Below, piece by piece: positions 52,323 through 60,990 of a DNA stretch of 64,000 nt. The notes under the pieces are model-generated. The model was given only the letters and a program-made list of their open reading frames with translations. It was not told the origin of the DNA and did not search any database. This DNA is from Xanthomarina arctica (GTDB taxonomy: Bacteria > Bacteroidota > Bacteroidia > Flavobacteriales > Flavobacteriaceae). Within the stretch, counting starts at the first letter, position 1. The number at the start of each line of letters is the position of its first letter. The position numbers were made by a program, and so were the translations under genes. The stretch lies in NCBI RefSeq assembly GCF_014638915.1, contig NZ_BMFQ01000002.1, forward strand, positions 310,001-374,000, written 5' to 3'.

Positions 52323-53825
52323 ATGGCAAATGTAACAAAACCTGTATTCAAAGAAAGATACGGGAACTTTATTGGCGGTAAATTCGTAGCACCTGTAAAA
52401 GGTCAGTACTTCGATAACGTATCTCCAGTAGACGGAAAAGTATTTACTCAAGCAGCTCGTTCAACACAAGAAGATATTGATCTTGCTTTAGACGCGGCTC
52501 ACGAAGCATTCCCATCTTGGAGTACTTCATCAGCAACTGAGAGAAGTAATGCTTTATTAAAAATCGCTCAAGTAATGGAAGACAACTTCGAATACTTAGC
52601 AACATTAGAAACTATTGATAACGGTAAACCAATCCGTGAATCAAGAGCAGCAGATATCCCTTATTGTATTGATCACTTCCGTTATTTTGCAGGGGTTATC
52701 CGTGCAGACGAAGGAAGTATCTCTGAGCATGACAAAAACACAGTAAGTATTGTATTAAACGAACCTATTGGTGTTGTTGGTGAAATCATCCCTTGGAATT
52801 TCCCAATGTTAATGCTAGCTTGGAAAATAGCTCCAGCTTTAGCGGCAGGTTGTACTGCAGTTGTAAAACCAGCAGAACAAACTCCAACAAGTGTTATTGC
52901 TTTAATGGAACTTATTGGTGATATTTTACCTCCAGGTGTTTTAAACATTGTAACAGGTTTTGGTGCAGAAGCGGGTGCCGCTTTAGCAACATCTAAACGT
53001 ATTGCTAAACTTTCATTTACTGGTTCAACTGAAACAGGTCGTAAAGTATTGCATAACGCAGCGGAAAACATCATTCCAGTAACTATGGAATTAGGTGGGA
53101 AATCTCCAAACATTTTCTTCCCATCAGTAGCAGATCACGATGATGATTTCTATAGCAAAGCTATTGAAGGCGCATTAATGTTCGCATTGAATCAAGGTGA
53201 AATTTGTACTGCTCCTTCTCGTATTTTAGTACACGAAGATATTGCTGACGATTTCATCGAAAAAATGAAAGTACGTTTAAAAGCAATCAAAACAGGGAAT
53301 CCATTAGATCCTGAAACAATGATTGGTTCTCAAGTTTCTAAACCTCAATACGATAAAATTCTTAGCTATATTAAAATTGGTAAAGAAGAAGGTGCAGAAG
53401 TTGTAGCTGGTGGAGATGCTGGTAACTATGAAGGGGAGCTTTCTGAAGGATACTATATCCAACCAACCGTATTAAAAGGTAAGAACAACATGCGTGTCTT
53501 CCAAGAAGAAATTTTTGGCCCAGTTGTAGCTTTAACAACTTTCAGTTCTACTGAAGAAGCAATCGCAATCGCAAACGATACTCCTTATGGTTTAGGTGCA
53601 GGGGTTTGGTCTCGTGATGCGCACGAATTATTTCAAGTTCCTCGTGCTATTCAAGCTGGTAGAGTTTGGGTAAACCAATACCATACTTATCCTGCTCACG
53701 CACCATTTGGAGGCGTTAAAGAATCAGGATTTGGTCGTGAAAACCATAAAATGGCTTTAGATCATTACCGTGTTGTAAAAAACATGTTGATCTCTTACGA
53801 CAAGAAACCTATGGGATTCTTTTAA
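52323..53825 (+). CDS. Aldehyde dehydrogenase family protein
   Basis: 500-residue NAD(P)-dependent enzyme oxidising aldehydes to acids. Cofactor region [21 protein letters not shown], general base Glu in [11 protein letters not shown] and nucleophile Cys in [13 protein letters not shown]; the last part [17 protein letters not shown] is typical of the ExaC/AldB-like subgroup. The codon use appears more biased toward highly expressed forms than the neighbours, suggesting strong expression. Preceded by its likely AraC regulator. Confidence 0.93.
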   Translation: MANVTKPVFKERYGNFIGGKFVAPVKGQYFDNVSPVDGKVFTQAARSTQEDIDLALDAAHEAFPSWSTSSATERSNALLKIAQVMEDNFEYLATLETIDNGKPIRESRAADIPYCIDHFRYFAGVIRADEGSISEHDKNTVSIVLNEPIGVVGEIIPWNFPMLMLAWKIAPALAAGCTAVVKPAEQTPTSVIALMELIGDILPPGVLNIVTGFGAEAGAALATSKRIAKLSFTGSTETGRKVLHNAAENIIPVTMELGGKSPNIFFPSVADHDDDFYSKAIEGALMFALNQGEICTAPSRILVHEDIADDFIEKMKVRLKAIKTGNPLDPETMIGSQVSKPQYDKILSYIKIGKEEGAEVVAGGDAGNYEGELSEGYYIQPTVLKGKNNMRVFQEEIFGPVVALTTFSSTEEAIAIANDTPYGLGAGVWSRDAHELFQVPRAIQAGRVWVNQYHTYPAHAPFGGVKESGFGRENHKMALDHYRVVKNMLISYDKKPMGFF

Positions 53826-53923
53826 TTGATTAATAGCAATTATTTATTAAATAGAACCTCGGACTTTCCGGGGTTTTATTGTTTCAAACCAAAATTTACA
53901 TAAATACTTAATCACTAATTATT

Positions 53924-54434
53924 ATGAAAAAACCATTTTACGCCTTTAGATACATTAGTTGGATTGCTATTATATTTTCACTTTTAGGCTCATTATTGCT
54001 GTTTATCGTGGGAGCCTTAAAAACACTAAATGCTTTTCGAGTTTTCTTTTTAGGATACATTCCGGAAGGAAAAGAACATTTACACACTGCTGATATAGGA
54101 ATTATGTATCTTATAAAATCTTTAGACACTTTTTTAATCGCTTTGGTGTTATTTATTTTTGCTCATGGTATCTATACCTTGTTTATTTCCAATACGTCAA
54201 GTACCAAAAATAGTGGTGTTTTAAATTGGATTCAAACGCCTAACATTGGCCATTTAAAAAATGTTTTGGCAGAAGTTATTGTCATCATACTTATTTGTAA
54301 AATTTCTTGAAGTGGTTTTTGTAAATATTGACAATCTAAATTGGAATCTACTAATCCTACCAATTTCCATTGTATTAATGGCTGTTGGCTTAAAAGTATT
54401 GAAGCTTAATAAGGAAGAAAATAATAACAAATAA
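53924..54434 (+). pseudogene. UPF0114/YqhA-family membrane protein with frameshift
   Basis: The intact part (53924-54310, 128 residues) has the family's first helices and the segment NIGHLKNVLAEVIVIIL, then stops after ICKIS. One frame over, the DNA continues as LFVKFLEVVFVNIDNLNWNL, LILPISIVLMAVGLKVL and stops at 54432-54434, which is the expected C-terminal third, including the last helix. One extra base near 54288-54296 explains both halves; the joined product would be about 169 residues, the family's normal length. It is either a true pseudogene, a programmed shift or a sequencing error. The 53924-54310 frame alone would be a truncated protein. Confidence 0.8.
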
Positions 54435-54447
54435 AAGGCAGTAAACC

Positions 54448-54948
54448 ATGAGCAGAGGATTTGTAAAAGAAGACGATCAAGAAGAAATTCCTATAGTACC
54501 ACCAAGAGCGGACTTACCAGAAGGTGTGATAAATTATGTGACCCAAGTTGGTATGGATGAACTTTTGATGGAAAAACAGATGCTTAATGATGAAAGAGAG
54601 CATCTGAACATTTCAAATGAAAAAGAAAGACGCATTGCAGTCAATTATATAAACGCCAAATTGCAATTGTTGAATAACCGAATTGCCACTGCCAAAATAG
54701 TAGATTTAAAAATGCAACCACAAAATGAAATCCGGTTTGGTGCTTTGGTAACCCTAAAAATAGGTTCTGATACGAAGCTTCAAAAATATCAAATTGTAGG
54801 TGTAGACGAAGCTGATATTTCTAAAGGGAAAATCTCATTCATTTCTCCAATTGCCAGAATACTGACAAACAAAGAAGTGGGAGGTAAGGCTATATTAAAG
54901 CTGGCAACAGAAGATCGGGTTTTTGAAATTATAGAGATTTTATATTAA
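54448..54948 (+). CDS. GreA/GreB family transcription elongation factor
   Basis: 166 residues. The opening MSRGFVKEDDQEEIP, PRADLPEGV and YVTQVGMDELLMEK are characteristic of Bacteroidota GreB-like proteins. Residues about 40-85 form the N-terminal coiled coil, 95-166 the FKBP-like C-terminal domain (FGALVTLKI, YQIVGVDEADISKGKISFISPIARILTNKEVGG). These factors enter the RNA polymerase secondary channel to rescue stalled complexes. It starts 13 bp after the shifted UPF0114 frame. Confidence 0.9.
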   Translation: MSRGFVKEDDQEEIPIVPPRADLPEGVINYVTQVGMDELLMEKQMLNDEREHLNISNEKERRIAVNYINAKLQLLNNRIATAKIVDLKMQPQNEIRFGALVTLKIGSDTKLQKYQIVGVDEADISKGKISFISPIARILTNKEVGGKAILKLATEDRVFEIIEILY

Positions 54949-55042
54949 GATTTCTTTTATTTCTTCCGAAGATGAAATTCTTAAGTTATTCTAAGCTTAG
55001 ACTCTTATCGCTAATTAATATTAGCTCATTTTGATTTTGTAA

Positions 55043-55068
55043 AGTGAAAATTTAATAAAATTTTCACT
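55043..55068. promoter_or_regulatory. Perfect 11-bp inverted repeat upstream of arsM
   Basis: AGTGAAAATTT and AAATTTTCACT around four bases, 70 bp before the arsM start codon. It could be an operator; the spacer has no other marked structure. Confidence 0.5.
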
Positions 55069-55137
55069 AATAAAATTTCATATGCTTTATGATTAATCGT
55101 AATATTGCAATAGAGCAATTCAAAGAAAGCAAGAATT

Positions 55138-56025
55138 ATGAATAAAGAGCAAGAATTAAAAGACATTGTAAAAGAGCGTTATGCTAAAATCGCAGAACAA
55201 GGAAAAGCTGAAAACGCGTCTTCTTGTTGTGGAGCCACAACGCCATCGAACAAAGTGTACAACATTATGATGGACGATTATTCTGAAACCTCTGGCTATA
55301 TCGAAGATGCCGATTTAGGTTTAGGTTGTGGCCTTCCAACGCAATTTGCACAAATTAAAAAGGGAGATGTCGTTATTGATTTAGGTTCTGGTGCTGGTAA
55401 TGATTGTTTTGTAGCTAGACATGAAACAGGAAGTGAAGGAAAAGTTATTGGTATTGATTTTACACCAATTATGATCCAGAAAGCACGAACAAACGCAGAA
55501 AAACTAGGGTATAACAATGTGGAATTTAGAGAAGGAGATATCGATGCCATGCCAGTTAGCGATAATGTTGCAGACGTTATAGTAAGTAACTGTGTGTTGA
55601 ATTTAGTGCCTAACAAAGGAAAAGTAATTTCAGAAATTCACCGCGTATTGAAACCTGGAGGTCATTTTAGTATTTCAGATATTGTTTTGGTTGGTGAATT
55701 GCCGGATGCTCTAAGAGAAGATGCTGAAATGTATGCAGGATGTGTGGCAGGAGCCATTCAAAAGGAATCCTATTTAAAACTGATAAAAGATAACGGATTT
55801 CAAAATATAAAAATTCAGAAAGAAAAAACAATTAGTATTCCAGACGATATTCTTATTAAATATCTTTCTCAGGAAGAAATAAATGCCTTCAATACTGGAG
55901 CAACTGGTATTTTTAGTATTACCGTTTACGCCGAAAAACAAGGCACAAGTCAAGAAAAAACAACACTTGAATTTTCAGAGCTTCAAGCTACAAATTCTTG
56001 TAAGCCAGAAAGTGGCTGTTGTTAA
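55138..56025 (+). CDS. arsM: Arsenite methyltransferase ArsM
   Basis: 295 residues. SAM-binding motif VIDLGSGAGNDCFVA; family-specific arrangement SSCCGATTPSNKVYNIMMDDYSE near the start and LGLGCGLPTQFAQIKKG; conserved metal-binding Cys in the N-terminal part, VSNCVLNLVPNK and MYAGCVAGAI. The C-terminus ends CKPESGCC, an extra thiol cluster. It methylates As(III) to methylated species. No other ars genes (arsR, arsB, arsC) are within view. Confidence 0.92.
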   Translation: MNKEQELKDIVKERYAKIAEQGKAENASSCCGATTPSNKVYNIMMDDYSETSGYIEDADLGLGCGLPTQFAQIKKGDVVIDLGSGAGNDCFVARHETGSEGKVIGIDFTPIMIQKARTNAEKLGYNNVEFREGDIDAMPVSDNVADVIVSNCVLNLVPNKGKVISEIHRVLKPGGHFSISDIVLVGELPDALREDAEMYAGCVAGAIQKESYLKLIKDNGFQNIKIQKEKTISIPDDILIKYLSQEEINAFNTGATGIFSITVYAEKQGTSQEKTTLEFSELQATNSCKPESGCC

Positions 56026-56085
56026 TCAAATTCCTGTGAAAGCCGGACTCTTTTAAGTTCAGCTCAGCAAATTTTAATTATATAA

Positions 56086-56117
56086 AAATCCCTTTTCAGT
56101 AATGAGAGGGGATTTTT
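56086..56117 (+). terminator. Terminator with GTAA (GNRA) tetraloop
   Basis: AAATCCCTTTTCA pairs with TGAGAGGGGATTT around GTAA, followed by TTT. Near-copy of the terminator at 51144. Confidence 0.8.
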
Positions 56118-56172
56118 TGTTGCTAACTTTGATTTTAATGAGGTCTACCAAATGAATCAATAAAAAAGCAAC

Positions 56173-56180
56173 TATATTTG
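56173..56180 (+). promoter_or_regulatory. Candidate -7 promoter box of the HipA-like operon
   Basis: TATATTTG matches TAnnTTTG, 53 bp before the kinase start codon. Confidence 0.4.
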
Positions 56181-56233
56181 ATATATTGAATTAATAGGTA
56201 CAACACAAATCACATTTTATTAGGTTAAATTTC

Positions 56234-57013
56234 ATGAGTAAAATTGATATTCGAACAGTAAATGTCGTCCAATATGTTTGTCCTTTGCGCGAAGGAGGTT
56301 CGCTTCCAGCAATTGTTAAAGCAGATGATGGCTTCTTATATGTGCTGAAATTTAGAGGTGCAGGACAGGGTAAAAAAGCCTTAATCGCCGAGTTTATTGG
56401 TGGTGAAATAGCAAGAGCAATAGGTTTAAAAGTTCCAGAATTGGTTTTTATGAATTTAGACGATTCGTTTAGCAAAACAGAACCAGATGAAGAAATTCAG
56501 GACTTACTTAAATTTAGTGTTGGATTAAATCTTGGTTTGCATTTTTTATCCAGTGCCATTACTTATGACCCTTTGGTTTCGAACGTCGATGCTATGACTG
56601 CTTCAAAAGTGGTTATTCTAGATAGTTTAATCAGCAATATAGACAGAACAGCAAAAAACACCAATTTATTAAATTGGAATAACGAATTGTGGGTTATTGA
56701 TAACGGTGCTAGTTTTTATTTCCATCACAATTGGAAGACCTGGGAAAACCATTTAACCAGAACATTTCCACTTATTAAAGACCATGTGCTTTTACAAAAA
56801 GCGACATCGTTAGAGAAAGCTTCGGAAGACATTAAACAAACTCTTACTGCCAATAAAATAACTGAAATCGTGTCTAATATTCCAGAAGATTGGCTGATAA
56901 GTGAAGCCGATTCTATGAGTCCTACCGACATGAGAAACGCTTATATTGAATTTATTAATGCCAAACTTTCTATGATAGATTTGTTAGTTAAAGAAGCTGA
57001 AGATGCAAGATAA
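56234..57013 (+). CDS. HipA-family (HipA_2) kinase-like protein
   Basis: 259 residues, the size of stand-alone HipA_2 domains, much shorter than HipA (about 440). The kinase motifs are present: a Lys-containing strand VLKFRGAGQGKKALIAEFIGG, catalytic loop ISNIDRTAKNTNL with Asp137 and Asn142, and metal-binding Asp156 in VIDNGASFYF. HipA kinases phosphorylate proteins such as aminoacyl-tRNA synthetases and cause dormancy. There is no separate HipB antitoxin; instead a DUF3037 gene overlaps its end by 11 bp. Confidence 0.85.
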   Translation: MSKIDIRTVNVVQYVCPLREGGSLPAIVKADDGFLYVLKFRGAGQGKKALIAEFIGGEIARAIGLKVPELVFMNLDDSFSKTEPDEEIQDLLKFSVGLNLGLHFLSSAITYDPLVSNVDAMTASKVVILDSLISNIDRTAKNTNLLNWNNELWVIDNGASFYFHHNWKTWENHLTRTFPLIKDHVLLQKATSLEKASEDIKQTLTANKITEIVSNIPEDWLISEADSMSPTDMRNAYIEFINAKLSMIDLLVKEAEDAR

Positions 57014-57386
57014 ACAGACATTCGAATATGCTATTATTAGAGTAGTACCAAAGGTAGAGAGGGAAGAATTCTTTAATGTTGGGGTTGTTCTTTTTTCAAA
57101 ACGAAAAAAATTTCTTGGCATTAAATACCAAATTGATCAAAAAAAGTTAGAAGCTTTTTCTGATGAAATAGATATTGATTTTTTAAATAATTATTTAAAA
57201 GCTTGGAGATTAATTTGTGAGGGAGAACCAGAAGGCGGTCCAATAGGTAAACTAGAATTATCCGATAGATTTCGATGGTTAACAGCCTGCAGAAGTACCA
57301 TTATTCAAAGTTCTAAAACGCATTCGGGACTGTGTTTGGACCCTAATATAGAACTAGAAGATATTTATACAAAATACGTTCTGTAA
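57003..57386 (+). CDS. DUF3037 protein paired with HipA-like kinase
   Basis: 127 residues matching DUF3037: TFEYAIIRVVPKVEREEFFNVGVVLFSKRKKFLGIKY and FRWLTACRSTIIQSSKTHSGL. The family's usual length is 110-130. It overlaps the kinase gene by 11 bp and must be translationally coupled. DUF3037 with HipA_2 is a recurring bacterial pair; its role as antitoxin, inhibitor or substrate has not, to my knowledge, been settled. Confidence 0.85.
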   Translation: MQDKQTFEYAIIRVVPKVEREEFFNVGVVLFSKRKKFLGIKYQIDQKKLEAFSDEIDIDFLNNYLKAWRLICEGEPEGGPIGKLELSDRFRWLTACRSTIIQSSKTHSGLCLDPNIELEDIYTKYVL

Positions 57387-57406
57387 AAGCGTTTAAGGTG
57401 TAAAAA

Positions 57407-57442
57407 TTACTTCTTATTTCGCTTATTATAATTCTTATCGCC
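57407..57442 (-). pseudogene. Duplicated relic of the DEAD-box helicase 3' end
   Basis: Read on the minus strand it encodes GDKNYNKRNKK-stop, exactly the last 11 residues and stop of the helicase at 57534-57569, with four differences in 36 bases, all silent. It lies 91 bp downstream of the real stop. Confidence 0.8.
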
Positions 57443-57449
57443 ACTAAAT

Positions 57450-57486
57450 TCCTGCGCCTGCCTGTCGGTAGATAGGAAGGCAGGAA
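57450..57486. repeat. Dispersed palindromic element (CCTGCC...GGCAGG type)
   Basis: TTCCTGCGCCTGCCTGTCGG then GGAAGGCAGGAATC is an imperfect inverted repeat of a kind scattered in flavobacterial intergenic DNA. A fragment (GAAGGCAGGAATCTTA) recurs near 58940. It separates the helicase relic from the gene. Confidence 0.55.
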
Positions 57487-57533
57487 TCTCATTCATCAAA
57501 GTGAGTATTTATAATAATTGAGGTAAGGTTTGG

Positions 57534-58886
57534 TTACTTCTTATTGCGTTTGTTATAATTTTTATCGCCTCGAGTTTTAGGCTTCTTATATTTTGCTGCA
57601 ATTTTAAATTTATAAGAACCCCCTTTATTTTCTTGTTGATTTTTTTCAGATTTTTCATGAAAAGCAGCTCCAACCTCGTCACTCTTTTTAAGTCTTAGCG
57701 GATTGTTACGTTCTTTAATAACTTCGCGTTCTTCTTCAATAAGTTCTGTTGAAATAACAACGTCTTCAGGAATTTCAAGAAACGGAATTTCCATTTGCAT
57801 CAAGGCTTCTATTTTATCAAGAGATTCTTGCTCTTTTACAGTAGAAAAAATAATAGCTTGCCCTTCACGTTCTGCACGCCCTGTTCTACCAATTCTATGC
57901 ATGTAATTCTCTGGAAAATCTGGCGTATCAAAATTAAATACATGAGATACATTATCGATATCCAATCCACGAGCCATAACATCTGTGGCTACAAGAATTC
58001 TGTTAAAGCCTTCTCTAAACTGCTCTATACTTCGCAATCTGTAGTTTTGTGTTTTGTTGGAGTGAATAACACATAATTCATCATGAAAAATTTCATCTAA
58101 AGCTTCGAATAATCTATCGGCCATTTTTTTATGAGCCACAAATATCAATACTTTATTATATTTCTCTGTGTCACGTAATAAGTGGTTTAACAGATTCAAC
58201 TTCGTATAAAAGTTTGGAACTGTATATTTTGTTTGCGAAATGTTTTCCAATGGGGTACCAGAAACGGCAATAGATACACGTTCTGGTGCAATAAAGAAGT
58301 CGTAAATTAAGTCATCAACATCTTGAGTCATTGTAGCCGAAAACATGATATTTTGTCTTTTTTCTGGTAGAATATCAAAAATATTTAAAAGCTGATGTCT
58401 AAATCCAAGATCTAACATAACATCAACTTCATCGATTACCACTTTTTGAATGGATTTAAATTGTAACACACGACTAACAGCTAAATCATACACACGACCA
58501 GGAGTTGCAACAATAATATCCAAGCCTTGAGCAACTGCTTGTTTTTGAGTATTTATATTCACACCACCATAAACCCCAAGCACACGTAAATTGATGTATT
58601 TAGAAAGTTTTTCAATTTCATCAACTACTTGAACCACTAATTCTCTAGTTGGAACTAAAACTAAAACTCTTGGGTTTTCTTGAGTAGAGAACTTTAGATT
58701 TTTCAGAATTGGTAACATATAAGCAAATGTTTTACCCGTTCCTGTTTGTGCAATTCCAACCACATCCTTCCCAGAAGCTACCACATTAAAGGCTTCTTGC
58801 TGGATTGGCGTAGGTTGTGTAAAACCTAAATCGCTTAAGGCGTTGTATAAAGGGGTATTTAAATTTAAATCTTGAAAAGTGCTCAT
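57534..58886 (-). CDS. DEAD-box RNA helicase (RhlE-like)
   Basis: 450 residues with all motifs: Q motif LGFTQPTPIQQEAF, motif I AQTGTGKT, Ia PTRELVVQVV, Ib ATPGR, II VIDEVDVMLD (DEVD in place of DEAD), III SATMT, IV-VI VLIFVAHKKM, VATDVMARGLDIDNV and HRIGRTGR. A Lys/Asn-rich tail (KKPKTRGDKNYNKRNKK) probably binds RNA. Relatives remodel rRNA and mRNA, often in the cold. A -7 box (TATCTTTG on the minus strand, 58914-58921) lies 28 bp upstream. Its 3' end is duplicated downstream. Confidence 0.92.
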   Translation of the reverse strand: MSTFQDLNLNTPLYNALSDLGFTQPTPIQQEAFNVVASGKDVVGIAQTGTGKTFAYMLPILKNLKFSTQENPRVLVLVPTRELVVQVVDEIEKLSKYINLRVLGVYGGVNINTQKQAVAQGLDIIVATPGRVYDLAVSRVLQFKSIQKVVIDEVDVMLDLGFRHQLLNIFDILPEKRQNIMFSATMTQDVDDLIYDFFIAPERVSIAVSGTPLENISQTKYTVPNFYTKLNLLNHLLRDTEKYNKVLIFVAHKKMADRLFEALDEIFHDELCVIHSNKTQNYRLRSIEQFREGFNRILVATDVMARGLDIDNVSHVFNFDTPDFPENYMHRIGRTGRAEREGQAIIFSTVKEQESLDKIEALMQMEIPFLEIPEDVVISTELIEEEREVIKERNNPLRLKKSDEVGAAFHEKSEKNQQENKGGSYKFKIAAKYKKPKTRGDKNYNKRNKK

Positions 58887-58913
58887 AGTTGTTAATTCTG
58901 GTGCAAAGATAGA

Positions 58914-58921
58914 TTTTTAAA
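58914..58921 (-). promoter_or_regulatory. Candidate -7 promoter box of the helicase gene
   Basis: TATCTTTG on the minus strand matches TAnnTTTG, 28 bp upstream of the ATG. The remaining spacer to 59177 shows no gene. Confidence 0.4.
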
Positions 58922-59177
58922 AGGATTTCACATTCCTGAGAAGGCAGGAATCTTATAATTAGTGATTTGAACGATAATTGAAGAGATTTTGCCAATCTTT
59001 CGGGATTGTCTCCCAAATTATTTTGCAAAAACTCCCATTGTTTTTTTTGTATTTAGTGCTAATAAAATCAATTATAATCAAGAGTGGTAATAAGTAAGAT
59101 TATCGCGATATAATGACATAAAAAATAGAAAACAAAACGGTCTTCCCTTTCAAATCCGTTTTAATTTTCGGTAATTT

Positions 59178-60476
59178 GTGTCAGTGAGAACAACACATTT
59201 ACATACACCAAAATCCATAGACACTTTTAAAAGGCAACTCTTAAATTGGGGACAGCAGTTTCATGAAAGCGTTTGGATGGATTCCAACCAAGTTCATCAA
59301 ACTTATTCAAGTTTCGACGCTGTTTTGGCTGTGGATGCTGTTACCTGTATTAAAACAGATTATTCTGAAGCTTTTTCTAGGTTAAAAGAATACCAATCCA
59401 TCACTAAAGACTGGATTTTCGGCTATTTAACATATGATTTAAAAAATGCTGTTGAAGATTTAAAATCTGAAAATATTGATGGTTTACAATTTCCTGAACT
59501 CTATTTCTTTCAACCAAAAAAGTTGTTTTTATTTAAAGGAGATATCGTTGAAATGCATTATTTAAATATGGTTTCAGATGAATGTGAAGAAGATTTAAAA
59601 GCAATCTGTCATTGCGAGGAGGAACGACGTGGCAATCTGTTAAATGATATCAAAATAAAACCTCGTATTCAACAAGAAAATTATCTTGAGAAAGTAAACA
59701 CCATGCTGGAGCATATTCATCGAGGTGATATTTACGAAGCCAATTTTTGTCAGGAGTTTTATGCTGAAAATACACGTATAAATCCTTTAGAAACCTATCA
59801 GAAACTGAATGATATTTCTAAACCTCCTTTTGCTTCTTTTATAAAACTTGGAGATAAATACATCTTGTCTGCTTCTCCCGAACGGTATTTAAAGAAGACT
59901 GGAAATAAAATAGTTTCACAACCGATTAAAGGAACAGCAAAGCGTTCACAAAATGAAACAGAAGACAATCTATTAAAGGAACAATTGTCAATAGACGAAA
60001 AGGAGCGAAGCGAGAACATTATGATTGTTGATTTAGTTCGGAACGATTTATCAAAAACGGCCAATAAGGGAACTGTAAAAGTGGAGGAATTATGCAAAGT
60101 ATATACTTTCCCGCAAGTGCATCAAATGATTTCAACTGTCACATCAGAAATTGAGGCATCAATTCATCCTGTAGATCTTATTGAATCGACATTTCCTATG
60201 GGAAGTATGACTGGAGCTCCAAAAATTTCGGCCATGAAAATTATTGAAGAACTTGAAGAAACGAAACGTGGCGTATATTCTGGAGCCGTTGGATATTTCA
60301 CACCAAACAATGACTTCGATTTTAACGTGGTTATTAGAAGTATTTTATATAATGAAATAAAACGATACGTCTCTTTTTCTGTTGGAAGTGCCATTACTGC
60401 AAAAAGCAACCCTTTAAAAGAATATGAAGAATGTTTGATAAAGGCTAAGGCAATGCGTGAGGTATTGGAGAGTTAG
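59178..60476 (+). CDS. pabB: Aminodeoxychorismate synthase component I (PabB) / anthranilate synthase I family
   Basis: 432 residues. Chorismate-binding domain from about 170 to the end: EHIHRGDIYEANFCQEF, SASPERYLKK, SQPIKGTAKR, ENIMIVDLVRNDLSKTA, FPMGSMTGAPKISAMKIIEELE, RGVYSGAVGYF and GSAITAKSNP. It uses chorismate and ammonia to make aminodeoxychorismate for folate. There is no ATG; the start is GTG 59178 or GTG 59184, directly before the conserved RTTHLHTPKS. A dispersed repeat is inserted in frame around residues 142-155 (ICHCEEERRGNLL), between the variable N-terminal and catalytic parts. Confidence 0.88.
   Translation: MSVRTTHLHTPKSIDTFKRQLLNWGQQFHESVWMDSNQVHQTYSSFDAVLAVDAVTCIKTDYSEAFSRLKEYQSITKDWIFGYLTYDLKNAVEDLKSENIDGLQFPELYFFQPKKLFLFKGDIVEMHYLNMVSDECEEDLKAICHCEEERRGNLLNDIKIKPRIQQENYLEKVNTMLEHIHRGDIYEANFCQEFYAENTRINPLETYQKLNDISKPPFASFIKLGDKYILSASPERYLKKTGNKIVSQPIKGTAKRSQNETEDNLLKEQLSIDEKERSENIMIVDLVRNDLSKTANKGTVKVEELCKVYTFPQVHQMISTVTSEIEASIHPVDLIESTFPMGSMTGAPKISAMKIIEELEETKRGVYSGAVGYFTPNNDFDFNVVIRSILYNEIKRYVSFSVGSAITAKSNPLKEYEECLIKAKAMREVLES
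59601..59640. repeat. Dispersed GTCATTGCGAGG-type repeat inside pabB
   Basis: The core GTCATTGCGAGGAGGAACGA (starting 59608) and GTGGCAATCTG is a widely distributed bacterial repeat. It is flanked by two copies of GCAATCTGT (59601-59609 and 59632-59640). Confidence 0.75.
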
Positions 60477-60479
60477 TTT

Positions 60480-60560
60480 AAGGCAAAAGGCAAAAGTCAT
60501 AAGGCATAAGGTATAAGGTATAAAGTAGGCAAAATGGATAAGGCAGAAGGCAGAAAGGAG
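60480..60560. repeat. A/G-rich degenerate repeats (AAGGCATAAGG-like), left of the four-helix-bundle gene
   Basis: About ten irregular units such as AAGGCAAAAGG, CATAAGGCATAAGG, TATAAGGTATAA and AAGGCAGAAGG. Complementary units (CCTTATGCCTTT) occur on the other side of the gene at 60965-60990. Confidence 0.75.
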
Positions 60561-60592
60561 AAGACATTGGTTAAAAGTTGTATTTTTGTATT

Positions 60593-60946
60593 ATGAATAG
60601 TTATCGAGATTTAATTGTTTGGCAGAAATCTGTTACTATGGTAACTTTAGTTTATAAAATTTCAGCTAATTTCCCTAAAGATGAAAAATTTGGATTAACA
60701 TCCCAATTAAAACGAAGTTCCATTTCAATATCTTCAAATATTGCTGAAGGTTATGGAAGGAATTACACGAAAGAATATACTCGTTTTTTACAGATTGCGC
60801 GAGGCTCTTTATATGAAATGCAAACACAATTACAGATAGCTGTAAATCTTAGATTTATTGAAGAAGCAAATTTAGAAGACATAACTAACCTTTCTATTGA
60901 AATAGAAAAAATGCTTAATACTTTAATTAAAAAATTATCAATTTAA
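60593..60946 (+). CDS. Four-helix-bundle protein (S23/23S rRNA intervening-sequence type)
   Basis: ATG 60593 (MNSYRDLIVWQKSVTMV) is the family's usual start; an in-frame upstream codon at 60578 is unlikely. 117 residues in four helices with signature IVWQKSV, FGLTSQLKRSSISISSNIAEGYGR and FLQIARGSLYEMQTQLQIA. The family was first seen encoded in 23S rRNA intervening sequences, but most members, like this one, stand alone; function unknown. It interrupts the common pabB-tilS neighbourhood and is flanked by inverted repeats. Confidence 0.88.
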   Translation: MNSYRDLIVWQKSVTMVTLVYKISANFPKDEKFGLTSQLKRSSISISSNIAEGYGRNYTKEYTRFLQIARGSLYEMQTQLQIAVNLRFIEEANLEDITNLSIEIEKMLNTLIKKLSI

Positions 60947-60964
60947 AGTGTTGTAACATCAACC

Positions 60965-60990
60965 CTTATGCCTTTAACCTTATGCCTTTT
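60965..60990. repeat. CCTTATGCCTTT repeats, right of the four-helix-bundle gene
   Basis: Two units, CTTATGCCTTTAA and CCTTATGCCTTTTAA, are the complement of the left-hand repeats. The second unit supplies the ATG of tilS. Confidence 0.7.

Noticed and set aside
55138-56025. An arsenic resistance operon
   Set aside because: Only arsM is present; neighbours are an elongation factor and a HipA-like kinase.
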